DNA of 64,000 bases from Guyanagaster necrorhizus (GCF_019112545.1 NW_025064882.1:1254928-1318927), one strand, 5' to 3'. Positions 41,846 to 54,457 are shown, counted from the first letter of the stretch. Notes: generated from the sequence alone by a model not told the origin. Numbers and translations are program-made.

Positions 41846-43876
41846 TTACTCCAATCTATCTGCATAGATTAATGCTTCCGCCAGAACAGAGCGCGCCTTA
41901 ATCACGCATTTGAAAGGCATGGGAAAACTATGCATAAAAGCTAGAATAGACGGCAATCCACGCGGTATTCAGTGCGAAATAGCGGCCAGGACATATACTA
42001 AGGAAATATCGGTACAGAGGCTAGATGGCTAGATGGAAGTATTTCAAACGCATCGTCTTCCGAATCCAAACGCGGCTATTGGTTCAGGCTGAGGTTCTTT
42101 CCAGTCCTCGGACATGAACCGGTCGGGATTGAAGACCAATGGGTTAGGATAGTCCCTTTCGTCATGAGGTATGGTCCTACACCGAGTTTCAATCTGAGCC
42201 TTGGATGTTATACCCTGGCACCAAATAAAAACACACCAAACATTACCGATAACGGTCGCACCTACAAGGAGTATAAGGACACTGAAAAAGAAAACCGCAG
42301 TCGAAACATACCCGCAAGAATATAATGACCTCTGTAAACATCCCCTTTAATGCTGCGATGGGCAATGCCTAGACTGAAGGATATAAACTAAAGTGACTTT
42401 GTATATCTGAAAATATATACCCCTTGGAAGAACAGGATTCCATCGCAGCGCTTCCAACAGGATGGCATCAACGTCGGGCAGCTGCGGACGGTCGTCGAAT
42501 GTTAGAAGCCAAATGTAACCAACCACAACGTCCAGCTCGGCTTAAGCCTTGGCTTGTACCTCGGGGTAAAGCACAAATGCGAGTATTGCGGAGAGGACGA
42601 CGGAAACGGTCTTTTCAGCAATAAGAGAGACTTCAGTAAATGAGGCACAAAGGTGAAAACATGCGGTGTCAACGCCTGCTTACCAAGATATAAGATCAGA
42701 TGTCCGAAAAGAAAAACCAAATAGTACCTACCGGCGAAGGCTACCCCAGCTGTATTCCGGATAATTTCAAGCTGTGTCACATTCTCGGACGTGCCGGTCT
42801 CTTTCATCTTTTTCAGATTTACAGAGACAAATGAAGACGGTGCGAGACCATTAACCTTGGGTGTGAAATATAGAGTTAACGAAATTGAATGAGCAGATGC
42901 GAATGACGTACCAGTGATTCTAAAGCATATTTAAAAGGACCTTCTTTCATATCCTCGACATCCTTTCTCCACACGTCTGCGAGGCTCACGAACTTTGCAC
43001 CAAGAATCCATCCTTCATAAGCTTTTAACGTGAACCTGATAAGTGAAATATGGATAAACTCACGTGGGAAATCAGGAATGTAGTCAACGAGAAAGCTCCC
43101 CACGTTCCCAATGATGCGAATACTTTCCAGGCTCCGATCCACTAACTCCACAAATCGATTACCATTTGGATTTCCAACATATCCATAGACAGTTTTCATG
43201 ATGATTGAGCCAGAATGGCTAGAAGAAGGTCACCAGTTTCTAAGAACACATTGTTGGTATAAGTCCAGCTTACTGGCGAACATGGCGAACAAGTGCATCG
43301 GGAGATTTATGCAACTGTTGTAGACAGATGTTGCTCTCATTTCCACGGAATAGTAAGCCGGAACTGCACGGGGTTGAAAATATTGGTGAAACATCCGCCG
43401 ATGTATCCTATGAAAGGAGTCAGTCAATATCCAAGAAATAACATTGCGAATGCATGAACCTTCACCAGTCAGAATATCTCATTAAACCTAGGTTGAGTCC
43501 TCATCCCGACAAATGTATCATGGTGAAATCTGCATGGCTTTACCAGTTCTGAAGGTTATGGGTAGTATCTATCTCCCATACCTGGTCTATCGGAATAGTT
43601 TCTGGAACGCCTTTCGAATAGATCTGCTGCTGCTTGGGCGGAGTTCAATACAACCGTCGGATTTCCGGGAGTATCTAGATACAAGACGTCGCCGTAGATG
43701 GTAGCCCATCGAGCATAAGTGATCCACGGGTACTCTGTAGATATATTCCAGAGGTTTCCTATGAGTGGGAGTCCTTTGGGGCCGGGAGGGAGAGGTACAC
43801 ATCGACGTTTACGCGAGAGGTAAAACAAGCAATATAACAATAGGACACCAGATGCAAGCAGGAGAGACGAGTTCAT
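41846..43876 (-). pseudogene. cytochrome P450 pseudogene (copy A)
   Basis: Minus-strand paralog of the intact P450 at 44949-47101. Start 43876 (MNSSLLLASGVLLLYCLFYL), Pro-rich hinge [16 protein letters not shown], then exons matching copy B through HRRMFHQYFQPRAVPAYY, the K-helix (LLEALRWNP) and heme region (AFGFGRR, then ICPGRYFALNTAW). Three nonsense codons: TGA at 43501-43503 and 43462-43464, both replacing Trp of the SGWGDF and SNRWR blocks, and TAA at 42542-42544 within QAKA(Q)AELD. The intron after the I-helix microexon has GC where copy B has GT. The segment between ALNTAW and the final FKC block is partly deleted. It is clearly non-functional. Confidence 0.85.
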
Positions 43877-44948
43877 AGGGAAAGGATTACCGTGGTAACA
43901 CAGCTGACTTGCCTATCTTAAGGTGCGATTTTTCGTAAGCCACCTATGTAGAATCCATATCTCCTCTCTAAGCTCACTGTCTTCTCCATAAATATGCCTA
44001 AGGAAGAGCATATGATAGATAAGGATGACAAAGAACTGACATAAGCATGTGCGGGTGGAGCGTCGACTCACAGAAATGAGGATGTTGAGGTCTGATCAGG
44101 AAGTCGAATAGATATGGAAAGAACTGGTCGCGATACTACATCTCCTCTTGGATTCCAGAGTGTAGGCCATGTCAGCCATGTTTTTTATATGTGTCCCCGA
44201 TTGTAATATTGTAGGCACAGGGCACGCTGAAGGAAACTGGAGTATCATTTCCACAAGTTCGTCCACTATTGAATGCGATGGGAGAGTGAAGAGTGACGTT
44301 AAGTTATCAGCTAGACTCATTCAGTGTGAACCTCGAAAGTATAAACGGGTACAAACGGTCTGCTTCCTCGACGCTGGTGGCGGGATAAAGAAGGCGGCCT
44401 GGGAATCTGGGATGAGCCCGAGGTCTGCGATGTTCCGTACTCTGCTCACACCAGTTTACCATTGTCTTCCCGGACCGCCGCAAAACCGATGGTCGGCAAA
44501 GTGTACTACTGAGCGCTGAAGACCTCAGGAGTGGTGAAGTAGGGGGTCATTATCTATTTTAAGGTCCGACACCCCTAGTATTCGCTACCTGCCAAGTGTT
44601 ATTTAGTGCCAAAGATCTAAGTGGTGCGTTTCCAATTTTATAGCAGACCAGAACTTGACTTGGTAAATTTCCATTTCGCTTGGATCTACTTAACCTCTGG
44701 CAGGAATACCGAGTGGTTAGAAAACAGGCCATTCAGACCTACACGCGTGCCTCAGTGTACTTCGTTCCGTTGTGGCACACGGCGGGTTCCCTCAAGGCAT
44801 CTACCTCCAGTCCACAGTCGGGATGTGTTGACGTTTACCCTCAGTTAGCCAGTCATCCCCCCTTGACGCATGGGTGCTTACGCTTAGTAACGAACAACGC
44901 ATTTTTAGACATAAATTTCCACACGGTGCTCAAGACGCTCGAAAACCG
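43877..44948. other. region between P450 copies A and B
   Basis: About 1.1 kb holding the 5' flank of copy A and 3' flank of copy B. No gene recognised. Confidence 0.4.
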
Positions 44949-47101
44949 TTACTCCTGTTTCGAATCTATCAACGCTTTCGCCTGAGTGGAACGCACCGTG
45001 ATCTTGCATTTGAAGGGCACCGGAAAGCTAGGGTGAAATTCAGTATGGAGCATTGGATGTCAAAGGTAGAAGACCTACCTCAGAAAGCCATCTGTATATG
45101 TATTACTTGGTTCAACGATAGAACCTTCGGAGTCTACAGCTTTGGTAAACGACAAAGTCGATGCCATAGATGCGATGGCAATCCAAGCGGTATTCAATGC
45201 GAGATGACGACCGGGACAGATCCTGAGATAATACTAGCAAAGAGGAGGATTGGATAGTATGATATCAAACGCACCGTCTTCCAAAACCAAAAGCGGCTGT
45301 GGGTTCAGGTTGGAGTTCTTTCCCATTGCCGGGCATGAATCGGTCGGGATCGAAGACCAGTGGGTTAGGATAGTCTTTTTCGTCATGAAGAATGGCCCTA
45401 CACCGCGTCAACCTGAGGCTTGGATATTATACACTGACACCAAATAAACACACCAGACGTTACCGATGACGGTCGCGCCTATCAGGGTGATATACATAGA
45501 CTGATAAAGAAAACGTAGTCGAGCCATACGTACCGGCAGGAATATAATAACCTCTATACACATCCTCTTTCACACTACGATGAGCAGCACCTAAATCAAA
45601 AGCTATGGATTTCAGTAATTGCGGATATGAAAATACATACCCAATGGCACAACGGGATTCCATCTCAGTGCTTCCAATAGAATAGCTTCAATATATGGCA
45701 GCTGCGGGCGGTCATCGAAATTTGGTAGTCTGAGGGGACCGACCACAGCGTCCAATTCGGCTTGGGCTTTAGCTTGTACCTCGGGGTAAAGAAGAAAAGC
45801 CAGTATCGCAGAAAGAACAGCCGACACAGTCTTTTTAGCAATAAGAGTTTAAACAGGGCACAATGGGCGGCAACCTACAGTGTCAGCTCCCGCTAACCAA
45901 AAGATCAAAATTTTTTAAACAAGAAACACCAACTGTAACCTACCGGCAAAGGCTACCGCAGCGGTATTCTGGATGACTTCAAGGTGTGTCGCTTTCTCGG
46001 GGACGCCAATATTTTTCATCTTTGTTAAATTTTCAGAGACGAAGGAAGGCGACGTCACGCCACTGGCCTTGGTCCGGGGTCAATGCGACCAATGTTGATG
46101 ATGACTATGTGAAGACATACCAATGAATCTAAGGCATATTTAAAAGGACCTTTTTTCATGTCCTCGACATCTTGTCTCCAGGCGTCCGCAAGGTTCATGA
46201 ACTTTGTACCGGGAAACCATCCTGTATGCAACAGTTAGGTTTAACGTGAATCCGATGGTTAAAAAAGCATAAACTCACGCGGAAGGTATTTCAAACTGGG
46301 GATGTAGTCAACGAGAAAAGTTCCTACGTTTCCACTGATGCGAAGACTTTCCATAGCCCGATCCACCAACCCCACAAATTGATCGCCATTTGGATCCACA
46401 TGATATCCGTAGATGGTTTTCATAATGATGGAGCCGGCATGACTAGATGGGAGTTAGTATCCAAGAACATCATGTTGCCAGTACGTACTGGCGAACATGG
46501 TGAGAAAACGCATCGGGATATTCATGCAACTGGTGTAGCAAGGTCAACGTCGCCTCCATCTGTACAGGATAGTACGCCGGAACTGCACGGAGCTGGAAGT
46601 ATTCGTGAAACATTCGGCGATGCTTTCTATGGAGAGATACTAGACAATATCAACAAAGAATATGGTTGTACTGACCTCCACCGGTTTGAATATCTCATGA
46701 AGGTTAAGAAATCCCCCCAACCCGACAACTGTACCATGGTAAAATCTGCACGGTTTTACCAGGTCTGAAAGTTATGGGTAGTATCTATCTCCCATACCTG
46801 GTCTATCGGAATAGTTTCTGGAACGCCTTTCGAATAGATCTGCTGCTGCTTGGGCGGAGTTCAATACAACCGTCGGATTTCCGGGAGTATCTAGATACAA
46901 GACGTCGCCGTAGATGGTAGCCCATCGAGCATAAGTGATCCACGGGTACTCTGTGGGTATATCCCAGAGGTTTCCTATGAGTGGGAGTCCTTTGGGGCCG
47001 GGAGGGAGAGGTACACGTCGACGTTTACGCGAGAGGTGGAACAAGCAGTACAAGAATAGGACACTGGATGCAAGAGACGCTAGCAGGAGAGACGAGGTCA
47101 T
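44949..47101 (-). CDS. cytochrome P450 monooxygenase (copy B, intact)
   Basis: Microsomal heme monooxygenase with an N-terminal membrane anchor ([20 protein letters not shown]) and hinge [16 protein letters not shown]. After splicing: [36 protein letters not shown], the I-helix AAGADTTVSAV, the ExxR helix [13 protein letters not shown], the PERF-like [12 protein letters not shown], and the heme loop [15 protein letters not shown], whose Arg codon is split by an intron. The C-terminus is [13 protein letters not shown]. The I-helix GADT residues lie on a 14-nt exon at 45879-45892. No stop or frame break was found. It resembles the large basidiomycete families annotated as O-methylsterigmatocystin-oxidoreductase-like. 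The substrate is unknown. Copy A and two relics (53390 and 62405) are its decayed relatives. Confidence 0.87.
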
Positions 47102-48078
47102 GGGGGAAGTATCACAGTTGGTCCCTCTACTGTCATTCTTAAGTCGCACCTTTCCGTCTCCGCCCCCTATGATCTTCACAAATGGGTATGAAGCAGACCA
47201 GGTGATAGTCTGGGATCGAACGTGTGAATCGGTTCATGTCCTTGCACCCATTATGTGACATCTGACAGTGATAACGCTACTGAAACCTGATGACGGAAGT
47301 AGCTAGTGTGATAAATGGTAGCGAACATCGGTTTGCTAGTCACCTTGTACAAAGGAAGGATGAGGAAACGATACCATCCGAGGAATGTGCGAACCTATAG
47401 ACATCCGAGTTGAAGCCAAGAGTATCATTTACCCGGTATGATATCGATGGTGATATCGAAGAAGGATGTTTGAATCAGCTGGACACTTGAAGTAATCGTT
47501 CAAGTCGGTAAACCCTGAGGAAACGGGTGCAAACGAAGCTGGGGTTGGGGAGATTGACAGGAGAAACGGTGGCGCAGCGAGGTGGAACGCAGAATATATC
47601 CTGGCGGTGTAGCTATTCGAACGGCAGAATTCGACGCGTGCAGTCAGGTTGTAATAGGATCGATTAATTCGGTTTCATTCTCGCTGTCTAGTATAATATG
47701 TTGGGATTATACCGAGAGACGGACCATCCAGCCTTCCTTATCTGGCAATTTTACCTCGGATAGTGCTGTCCCCCAAAGTGTTATTGATAACGTACAAGAC
47801 GGTAGTTGGGATACTCACTAGGCTAAAATGAGGAGCGGTCCTTTGAAAGGATGATACTCTACGGTACTGCATCAGATTGTAATGATATATACAGGCACCC
47901 AGATATCTTGCTGGTAGACATGAATTGAAATCCGTATCGAAGGATATATGCCAGTTGCGGCCTAGTGTCGCGCCTATGAGATGTTGCAGTCCACTTTTCC
48001 GGATGAAAGGGAGGATGGACAGGGATCTAGGCGTAGGATGGTGGTGGTAATAAAAGTGAAAGGGACGGTGGGTCAAAG
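47102..48078. other. intergenic region
   Basis: About 980 bp between two divergent genes: the P450 upstream region and the promoter of the adenylyltransferase-like gene. Nothing else recognised. Confidence 0.4.
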
Positions 48079-48735
48079 GTGACGTCACTCAGAATGACCC
48101 TCCTTCCCAAACTGCGTCACGGCGCCAAGGTGCTCATCCTCGACTCGTCCTTTAATCCACCGACACTTGCCCACCTCGCTCTCGCCCGTTGCGGCAATGA
48201 CTACGACGCCCGTATCCTCATGCTCTCCACCACCAATGCGGACAAGAAGATTGCGCCTGGGGACGCCAGTCTTGCACAGCGTCAAAGCATGATGGGGCGC
48301 CTGGGGTTCCATATTGCGGTCATCGATGAGGCGACATTTGTAGGCAAGGCACGGAGGCTACATGCAGAGATGCCGAGCGGGACGTGGGATTTCGTGATGG
48401 GGTGGGACACGGTGGAGAGGGTGTTTGCAGAGAGGTACTATACGGGGAAGGATATGATTGCTGAACTGAAAGGATTCTTCTTCGAGAGTCGTGCGAGGAT
48501 CGTGTATGCGCCGAGGGCGGGAGCTGGTGGGATTGACGTCTGGAGGGCGGTGGAAGGGGTCGGGGCGAGAGAAAAGATGGTGCAGGCGGCCATCTTGGAC
48601 GAGTTTGTGGCGTACAGTTCGACTGGGGTGAGGAATGCTATAAAGTCTGGTGATGTGACATGGCGGGACAAGGTGCCGGCAGTTATTGCAGAGTATATAG
48701 ACAAGGAGGGTTTGTATACTACTACTATGGTGTAA
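48079..48735 (+). CDS. nicotinamide/nicotinate mononucleotide adenylyltransferase-like protein
   Basis: Intronless, 218 residues. The N-terminal nucleotidyltransferase motif DSSFNPPTLAHLALAR carries the T/HxGH-type site in the AH form, and near the C-terminus YSSTGVRNAIKSGD matches the ISSTxxR motif. Both bind the ATP phosphates in this superfamily. The middle part contains WDFVMGWDTVERVF, like the dinucleotide-binding strand of fungal NMNAT-like and Pof1 proteins. The expected role is adenylyl transfer in NAD synthesis or salvage, but substrate choice (NMN, NaMN or other) cannot be read here. A second Met lies five codons in (48094). Core metabolic genes like this inside the island suggest the accessory genes inserted around them. 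Confidence 0.8.
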   Translation: MTSLRMTLLPKLRHGAKVLILDSSFNPPTLAHLALARCGNDYDARILMLSTTNADKKIAPGDASLAQRQSMMGRLGFHIAVIDEATFVGKARRLHAEMPSGTWDFVMGWDTVERVFAERYYTGKDMIAELKGFFFESRARIVYAPRAGAGGIDVWRAVEGVGAREKMVQAAILDEFVAYSSTGVRNAIKSGDVTWRDKVPAVIAEYIDKEGLYTTTMV

Positions 48736-48834
48736 AAGTACTCTTTGGGGGGATCGAAATACCTCTCCAGTGTCTGCGGGTTATTCACGTGACTAATGAC
48801 TACCCAGAAGGGCCGAGTAAAGTAAAAGATCTGA

Positions 48835-49592
48835 ATGCTGATGTATGACTACGAGCAGCACTATGCGCCCGCCAGCGACTTTTATGCGCTGCTCCCTCCG
48901 CAACGCAAGGATGCTCTCACAAAGGCTACACGCGATCTCATGGCTCTAGAGCCCCCTCCTTCCCCTTCAAATCATTCACTCAACCAGCCTCCTCAACCAC
49001 CACCACCAAAACGATTTAGACCTACCCCACCCCCCCTTGTAGCTGCAAAATCAACCCTCCTTAGCCCATCCCAGAAAAAGGCAAACCATATCCAGAGCGA
49101 GCAAAAGCGGCGGGCCAACATTCGCCGTGGCTACGAGGCACTCTGCCAAACCGTCCCTGCTCTGCGCGAGGCCATCAGACAAGAGCAGGCCACCATGTCA
49201 AACGACTCCAGAGGTGAGGTGAAGCGTCGACGTCGGGGCAGACAGGGGGGGAGCGGTGGGGAAGTGAGCGCCGACGGACGAGCAGGTCCTCGGAGTGAGA
49301 ACGTCGTTTTATGCAAGAGTATGTCATCCGTATTACCTCTCCTTCTTTGCCTCTGACGGACCTCTATCCAGCCATCGAGTACATCCATGCCCTCGCCGCT
49401 GAGCGTGAGGCCCTTCTTGCTCGCCTTCATTATGCCAATTCTCGCCTCCCGACGCCGTTACCACCGCCGCCCAATGCGCTTTGGGAACGGACATGGACAG
49501 ATGGCGATTCCCGAGATGACGACGAGTCTGATGAGTATGCATATGGCCCTTTGTCCTCGTCTCCCTGCTGACCGTTTTTCAGATCCGATTAA
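48835..49592 (+). CDS. basic helix-loop-helix (bHLH) transcription factor
   Basis: N-terminus MLMYDYEQHYAPASDFYALL, then a Pro-rich stretch. The basic region and helix 1 read KKANHIQSEQKRRANIRRGY then EALCQTVPALREA; the His/Glu/Arg pattern predicts E-box contact. The loop is unusually long and Gly/Arg-rich (KRRRRGRQGGSGGE). Helix 2 (ENVVLCK then TIEYIHALAAEREALLARL after a 60-nt intron near 49320-49372) runs into a leucine-repeat-like coil. The C-terminus is Pro-rich then acidic. The frame stays open to a stop at 49571, but a donor at about 49536 with branch CTGAC and acceptor TTTTTCAG suggests a last intron ending the protein ...ESDESD at 49592. It is the size of the short basidiomycete bHLH factors. 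Partner and targets unknown. Confidence 0.8.
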
Positions 49593-50216
49593 GGGCTATT
49601 TATTCATTGTACCATCAGTTCATACCATATGCAATCCATGTCGATTCCATTCATCTTCACCACTCTCTTTCAGCACTCTCTTTCAATCTACCCCGTTCTA
49701 GTGAGATCCGAGGTGTCTTGCTCCGGCCTCCACTCTAAACCTTGAATACTAACTATCAGCACTGCTCCCCTTCTTGCAGACTATCGCTTCCAACTCGCTC
49801 CGGACTTTACTTTTCCATCAGGTTTCTCGTCGCCATCGATTATTCCCTCATCTCCACATTTCTTCCAACCCTTACCACTCCATGTGCTATCACCCGCCAA
49901 TCTTACCGGACCAATTCCGCTACTCCCACGTCCGCCCTATTTGGTTCACTCTACAGCCAACCTCGTCCTACCAGCATGAGCCGTGCTTACACTTGACACG
50001 CTTCTACGACGACACGAGGGGGGAGGAAATATTCGCACAGTATCCAGCGGCATCGGAGCTTGAGACACAAGTAGGTGGCTGCATTGACATGTAGAGGCAA
50101 GCGACCAAGTATCTTGTTTAATGTTAAATAATTTGACGCGATATAAAAGCTAATGTCCGCAAACGCGTGATGTCACGCGGCAAAACTTTGATTCCAAGTA
50201 TGCATTCACATTATCC
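49593..50216. other. convergent intergenic region
   Basis: About 620 bp between convergent genes, pyrimidine-rich on the plus strand. A 106-codon open frame (49774-50094) has no domain and is not called. Confidence 0.4.
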
Positions 50217-52896
50217 TTAAATACCTTTGATTCCTAAATCCTCCGCTATGATCACCGCAGCCTTCTCCCCAATGATTAGCGCCGTATTATATGTATTCGC
50301 TCCAACATTCGACGGCGCGATACTCATGTCAGCTACTTTGAGATTCTGCACCCCATAGACGTTCAGACGCGCATCGACGACCCCATTTTGGGCCCGAGGC
50401 TTCATTGCACATGTCCCGAGCTGCCATGCATGAGATTAGATATTCATTACTGTGCTTCAAGACTCACAGAATGCCAAGTGGTTTGCACTAACATGATCGT
50501 TGCTCAAGTATCAACTAAAGACAGAAAATAAAAACTGACCATTTAAACGATGGTACATGTCAATCGCCTCGTCGTCTTCATCCGTGTACCTGATATCAGC
50601 CGCCGAGATCGCTACTGGTCCTTGCGCTTCGCCGTCCACAGCCGCTTCGCTCCCTTCAGCGAATCGAGGATGTCCCGGCCCGAAACATCCGCGATAGGCT
50701 TCCATGCGTCGGGCAAGCTCTCTAGCATGCTTGTATGCCCATCTCAAAGTGGCCAGGTCCGCGGGACTTCCAGGGGCTGGATCATGCACCACAACACGCA
50801 AATGGTGGATAAAACGTACTCGTCGAGGAACCCGGTCTCCAATTCGAGAGGGGCGTACGGGTTGAGGCCGGCTTGTATGTGCACTCGGCCTGTGGAGACA
50901 GGGTACTCCTTTGAGCTGTCAGATCGCAGCAACCACATGTAAAAACACATTTCTTACCGTGTAGTAAGCCATAGAGAAGAACTTGCGCTCCGGTTGTCGT
51001 GGGGGATCAAGGGCGACGTAACTTCAAAACAACCTTAGTTGCAGGGTGTGTGGAGGCACCCCAGTACCTACGCAGATAACGGTCCAATCCAAACCACGGG
51101 TTTATCTGGAGCGTTCACGAAAAAGTCGTTCCATCGCTTGGTGAATGTAGGTTCAAGGATCTTCAAATCACTTTCACTAGGCCTGAGCTTGGCCCCGGCA
51201 TCAAGGCCACTGGGAAGAATTCAGCGGGCAGAAGCAAAGCAAAGACAGAATACCAACTTGGTTGCCATCAAGCCCTTTCCATCTTTCTTCCATTGTTCAG
51301 CATACTCTGCTACTGGAAATTCTCAGACAGATTAGAAAACGGGGTAATTAGGGCACATACAAGCAGGGCCATCGTGGAATATATCATCCAGGGTGTCGAT
51401 TGTCTCATCCGCGTAATAAGGAACGAAGAGACAATTATGATCTGCAGTAATTCCGTAAGCATGTATTCCAATACTCCAAGTCGAAGCTACCATTATAGTT
51501 CTCCCCCACTCCCGGAAGGTCAACAATCTGTGCTATATCGTTCTTGTGCAAAACTCCACTGGCTCCGATTCCCGATCTGTTTGGGACCAGCGTAAGTGGT
51601 CTGCAGGACCAGAACTTAATGATTACCTTTCCAAAATGGACGGAGATCCAAAGGCCCCAGCAGAAACCACGACGAGACGCGAGGCAATCGCTAGCCGAAC
51701 CGTACCTTCTAGTATGGCCGCAGCACCAACAACTTCATCGGCATACTCTACACCAACAGCACTTCCTTCGCTGAAGATCCCAAGCTCAAGATCACCGCGG
51801 TATTAACGTCAAGTGCACAGGACTCTTACTCGAAAACGACTCGTACAACTCGTTGCCTGTCCAGTATTTTCAAGTTTCGGTTATGCTCCTGGTTATAGAT
51901 AAAATGGTGTGCGGCATCAGACCGTGTTCCAAACGCCGGGTCGATGCACCTGATATTTTCAGTGATGTCGATTACAATTGAGGGTCAAGAAATAAACTGA
52001 CTTTTGCCAAGGCTGTACATGGTGGCTATTAACAAAATCTCAAAGGAACAAGATGCGATACGCACACCATACCGATTGCACGACTCGAAATCATTGGGAT
52101 CACCAGTGAAACCACGGCCCGAGTCGTACTTTGCAGCCACCGCAAGATATTGTTTTCCAAAATCGCCCGCGATATTCTCCGTTGAGATATTGATAGGACC
52201 ACCGGTACCGTGAGTCGAACTGGAAGCGCTGTCTGGATAGTTTTCCACCTCGAGACGGCATCAAAACCCAACTAGAAAAACAAGTTGAAGACTAACTTTC
52301 CTCGCCAAGGGAATCAAGTCACTTGAGCCCCACCCGGAGTTTCCGCATTTTTCCCAGTCATCAAAGTCTGATGCAGCTGCACGCGTATACATAAGGACTG
52401 CCCAAAATGGCGTAAGTATCAGCGCCAATCGTGAAATTAAACCGTTACAGTTGACACCTGACCCTCCCCCCACGCATTTAGCAGACGGAACAACGGGAGA
52501 CCGACCCGCGATAGCCTCGCTAGGCTTCCCCACATGAAACGTGAAGACTTCTTTTTGTTCAGCCAAATTGCGGAAGTACCGAGCTGGCTGGACGTGATCT
52601 TGGGCGTTGCGGATGTGAGGCCCTGCTTCGAGAATCTAGGAAAGCGGGGGCTGAGTGATAAGAAGAAGGAAAGGACGGAAGGAGGGTTACTAGGATCTTG
52701 AGTGAGGGATCGGCAGCAGCGAGGCGTCTGGAAACAAACTGTGAATGCTTGTAGACTAAGAGTACTATAGATAGAGGCTCACCCAGCTGTTACGCATGCA
52801 CTTGTGCCGCCTGTTAAATAACCATTTAAGAATCTGTCACCGACCGGTAGAAACCTACTGACCTCCAGCGAAGATGATGTCGTATTTCTGGGACAT
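50217..52896 (-). CDS. GMC-family FAD oxidoreductase, alcohol-oxidase type
   Basis: FAD enzyme that oxidises small alcohols and makes H2O2. More than ten exons splice cleanly. Start MSQKYDIIFAGG at 52896, then the dinucleotide fold GGGTSACVTAGRLAAADPSL ending in LEAG, the FAD-contact block KCVGGGSGVNF, MYTRAAASDFDDW, GWGSSDLIPLARK, VVSAGAFGSPSILERSGIG, LPGVGENYNDH and FVPYYADETIDTL. C-terminal catalytic motifs are TTWHSLGTCAMKPR (active His) and VGANTYNTALIIGEKAA (Asn partner). Stop at 50217-50219. Its nearest look is the alcohol/methanol-oxidase-like branch of basidiomycetes, about 650 residues, used in methanol turnover or as an H2O2 source for lignin attack. No signal peptide. A damaged relative begins at 63078. 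Confidence 0.9.
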
Positions 52897-53389
52897 TTCG
52901 ACGGTACGGAGGCTCAAGGCAAAGGCATCAGCTACATATATCTCCCGTTTGCTGACCGGCAGCTGACCTATCCGCATGATGGGGGTTCTTATTTGGATAT
53001 CAAAGATCGATATCACGGCATGTTCTGAACTCCAAACGTTATTGTTACAACACTAGGAAAGTATCCTGAGCGCTCCGAGAATCTTTACATGCAGGATGGA
53101 TGACCTTATAGAGTACATTCGCGAGGTGTCACGGCTAGAGTTTTGTCGGAGGCAATGGCAAGAGCAGAATATAACAACAATTGAGCATTAGATAGAAGGT
53201 GCAATTTTTCCTTGAAGTTGCCACTTCCAACCGAAGGATAGTTTAAAACAAGAGCTTCTGGGGATGAGGGGTCGTTGGTCGTACTGCTGTTTGGTATAGC
53301 ATAAAGCAGGATATGAGCATCAGGAAACCAAGACCAACTTGAACATTGGGTTTTCGTGTCAAATGAGAGCCCAGCTCCAGTGAAGAATG
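52897..53389. other. GMC upstream region
   Basis: 493 bp; 5' flank of the GMC gene. No separate feature recognised. Confidence 0.4.
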
Positions 53390-53715
53390 ACAGCGTTATA
53401 GTCCTCTTCGTCATGAAGTATGGCCCTACACCGAGCTTCAATCTGAGCCTTGGATGTTATACACTGACATCAAATAAAAATACACCAATCATTACCGATA
53501 ACGGTCGCGCCTACAAGAAGCATAAGGACACACTGAAAAAGAAAACCGCAGTCGAAACATACCCGCAGGAATATAATGACCTTTGTAAACATCCTCTTAA
53601 GCAATAAGACACCAGATGCAAGAGATGCTAGCGGGAGAGTTGAGGTTATTGTTCGTAGGCGTCACGCAGTTGATTTCTCCTTTTCCCATTCTTTAAGTCC
53701 TCTCTTCCGTGAGCC
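53390..53715 (-). pseudogene. chimeric cytochrome P450 relic (copy C)
   Basis: Left part (about 53393-53600) matches the late P450 exons and introns seen in copy A at about 42150-42345 (including the CATGAAGTATGGCCCTACAC stretch). From about 53605 the sequence jumps to the 5' end of the gene, matching the region around the start of copy B (47050-47140). The middle of the gene is missing, so this is a deletion remnant on the minus strand with no coding capacity. Confidence 0.75.
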
Positions 53716-54457
53716 AAAATCCTGGAATTCTGTAAACAACAGCCTTCGTGTTCGATCCCAGACTACAACGAGAGGTCAAAAGAATACTGGGAAACCATTA
53801 CTACATGTCGGAAAGCAGGAAGATAACTGTGTCCCGGATATACATGGGTGGAGTGATCATCATCTTGGTCGTTGGCGGTCACAGGAGTAGATCTGACACC
53901 CTCTGCCTGACATCTCATGGGTTAAGGGCAGTAATAGAAATCTTTAGAGCGGGCCCAATGGCGAAAAAACTTCGCCTCTTCCTCCTGAGATGTGCTTCCC
54001 CAGCCCCAGATACTTCATTTTTACGGCGGCAGTCTTTACCATCTCTTTGACCAGTTATTTACTCTTCAGCGACATTCAGTATGAGCCCAAATTGATCGAC
54101 TCTGCACGCGATTCCACTTGCGCCATAACATCGCAATAGCTTCGACGTTCGGATTTTACCATGACGTTTACGTAGCTTCCGCGTGGACCGTCGGACGTCT
54201 ATTGGAGCGAAGCACAGCGGGGAGGGAGTCTTCAAGCATACGCGCCTTTACCATTCGGATTCGACTTTCAAACTGTGGTTGATGACCTGTAACTCTACAA
54301 CGGCACAATACATGATCCTGATCATTTAATACCTGACCTGCGGAACAGAAAAAATACCGATATACGACCTAGTTGTACTGGGAACATGTGAGATAGGTTC
54401 GGAGTTGTTCTTCGACTATAGAATTCCAGTTAACTAATTCATCGCATAGAGTACGTG
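53716..54457. other. unassigned stretch
   Basis: No supported gene. A short plus-strand frame at about 54375-54435 ends GSELFFDYRIP, which looks like the end of a SET domain, but the rest of that domain could not be found. Confidence 0.3.

Noticed and set aside
41846..43876. RIP-like mutation (C-to-T/G-to-A) as the cause of nonsense codons in P450 copy A and GMC copy 2
   Set aside because: All are transitions or simple changes, but the TGG-to-TGA sites read CpC on the other strand rather than a consistent RIP dinucleotide, and neighbouring sequence is not AT-shifted.
53740..53765. tRNA B-box-like GTTCGATCCC
   Set aside because: No A box at the right distance and no foldable acceptor or anticodon stem around it.
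54370..54435. SET-domain methyltransferase gene
   Set aside because: Only the final GSELFFDYR-like block is seen; the NHS motif and substrate-binding parts could not be assembled.
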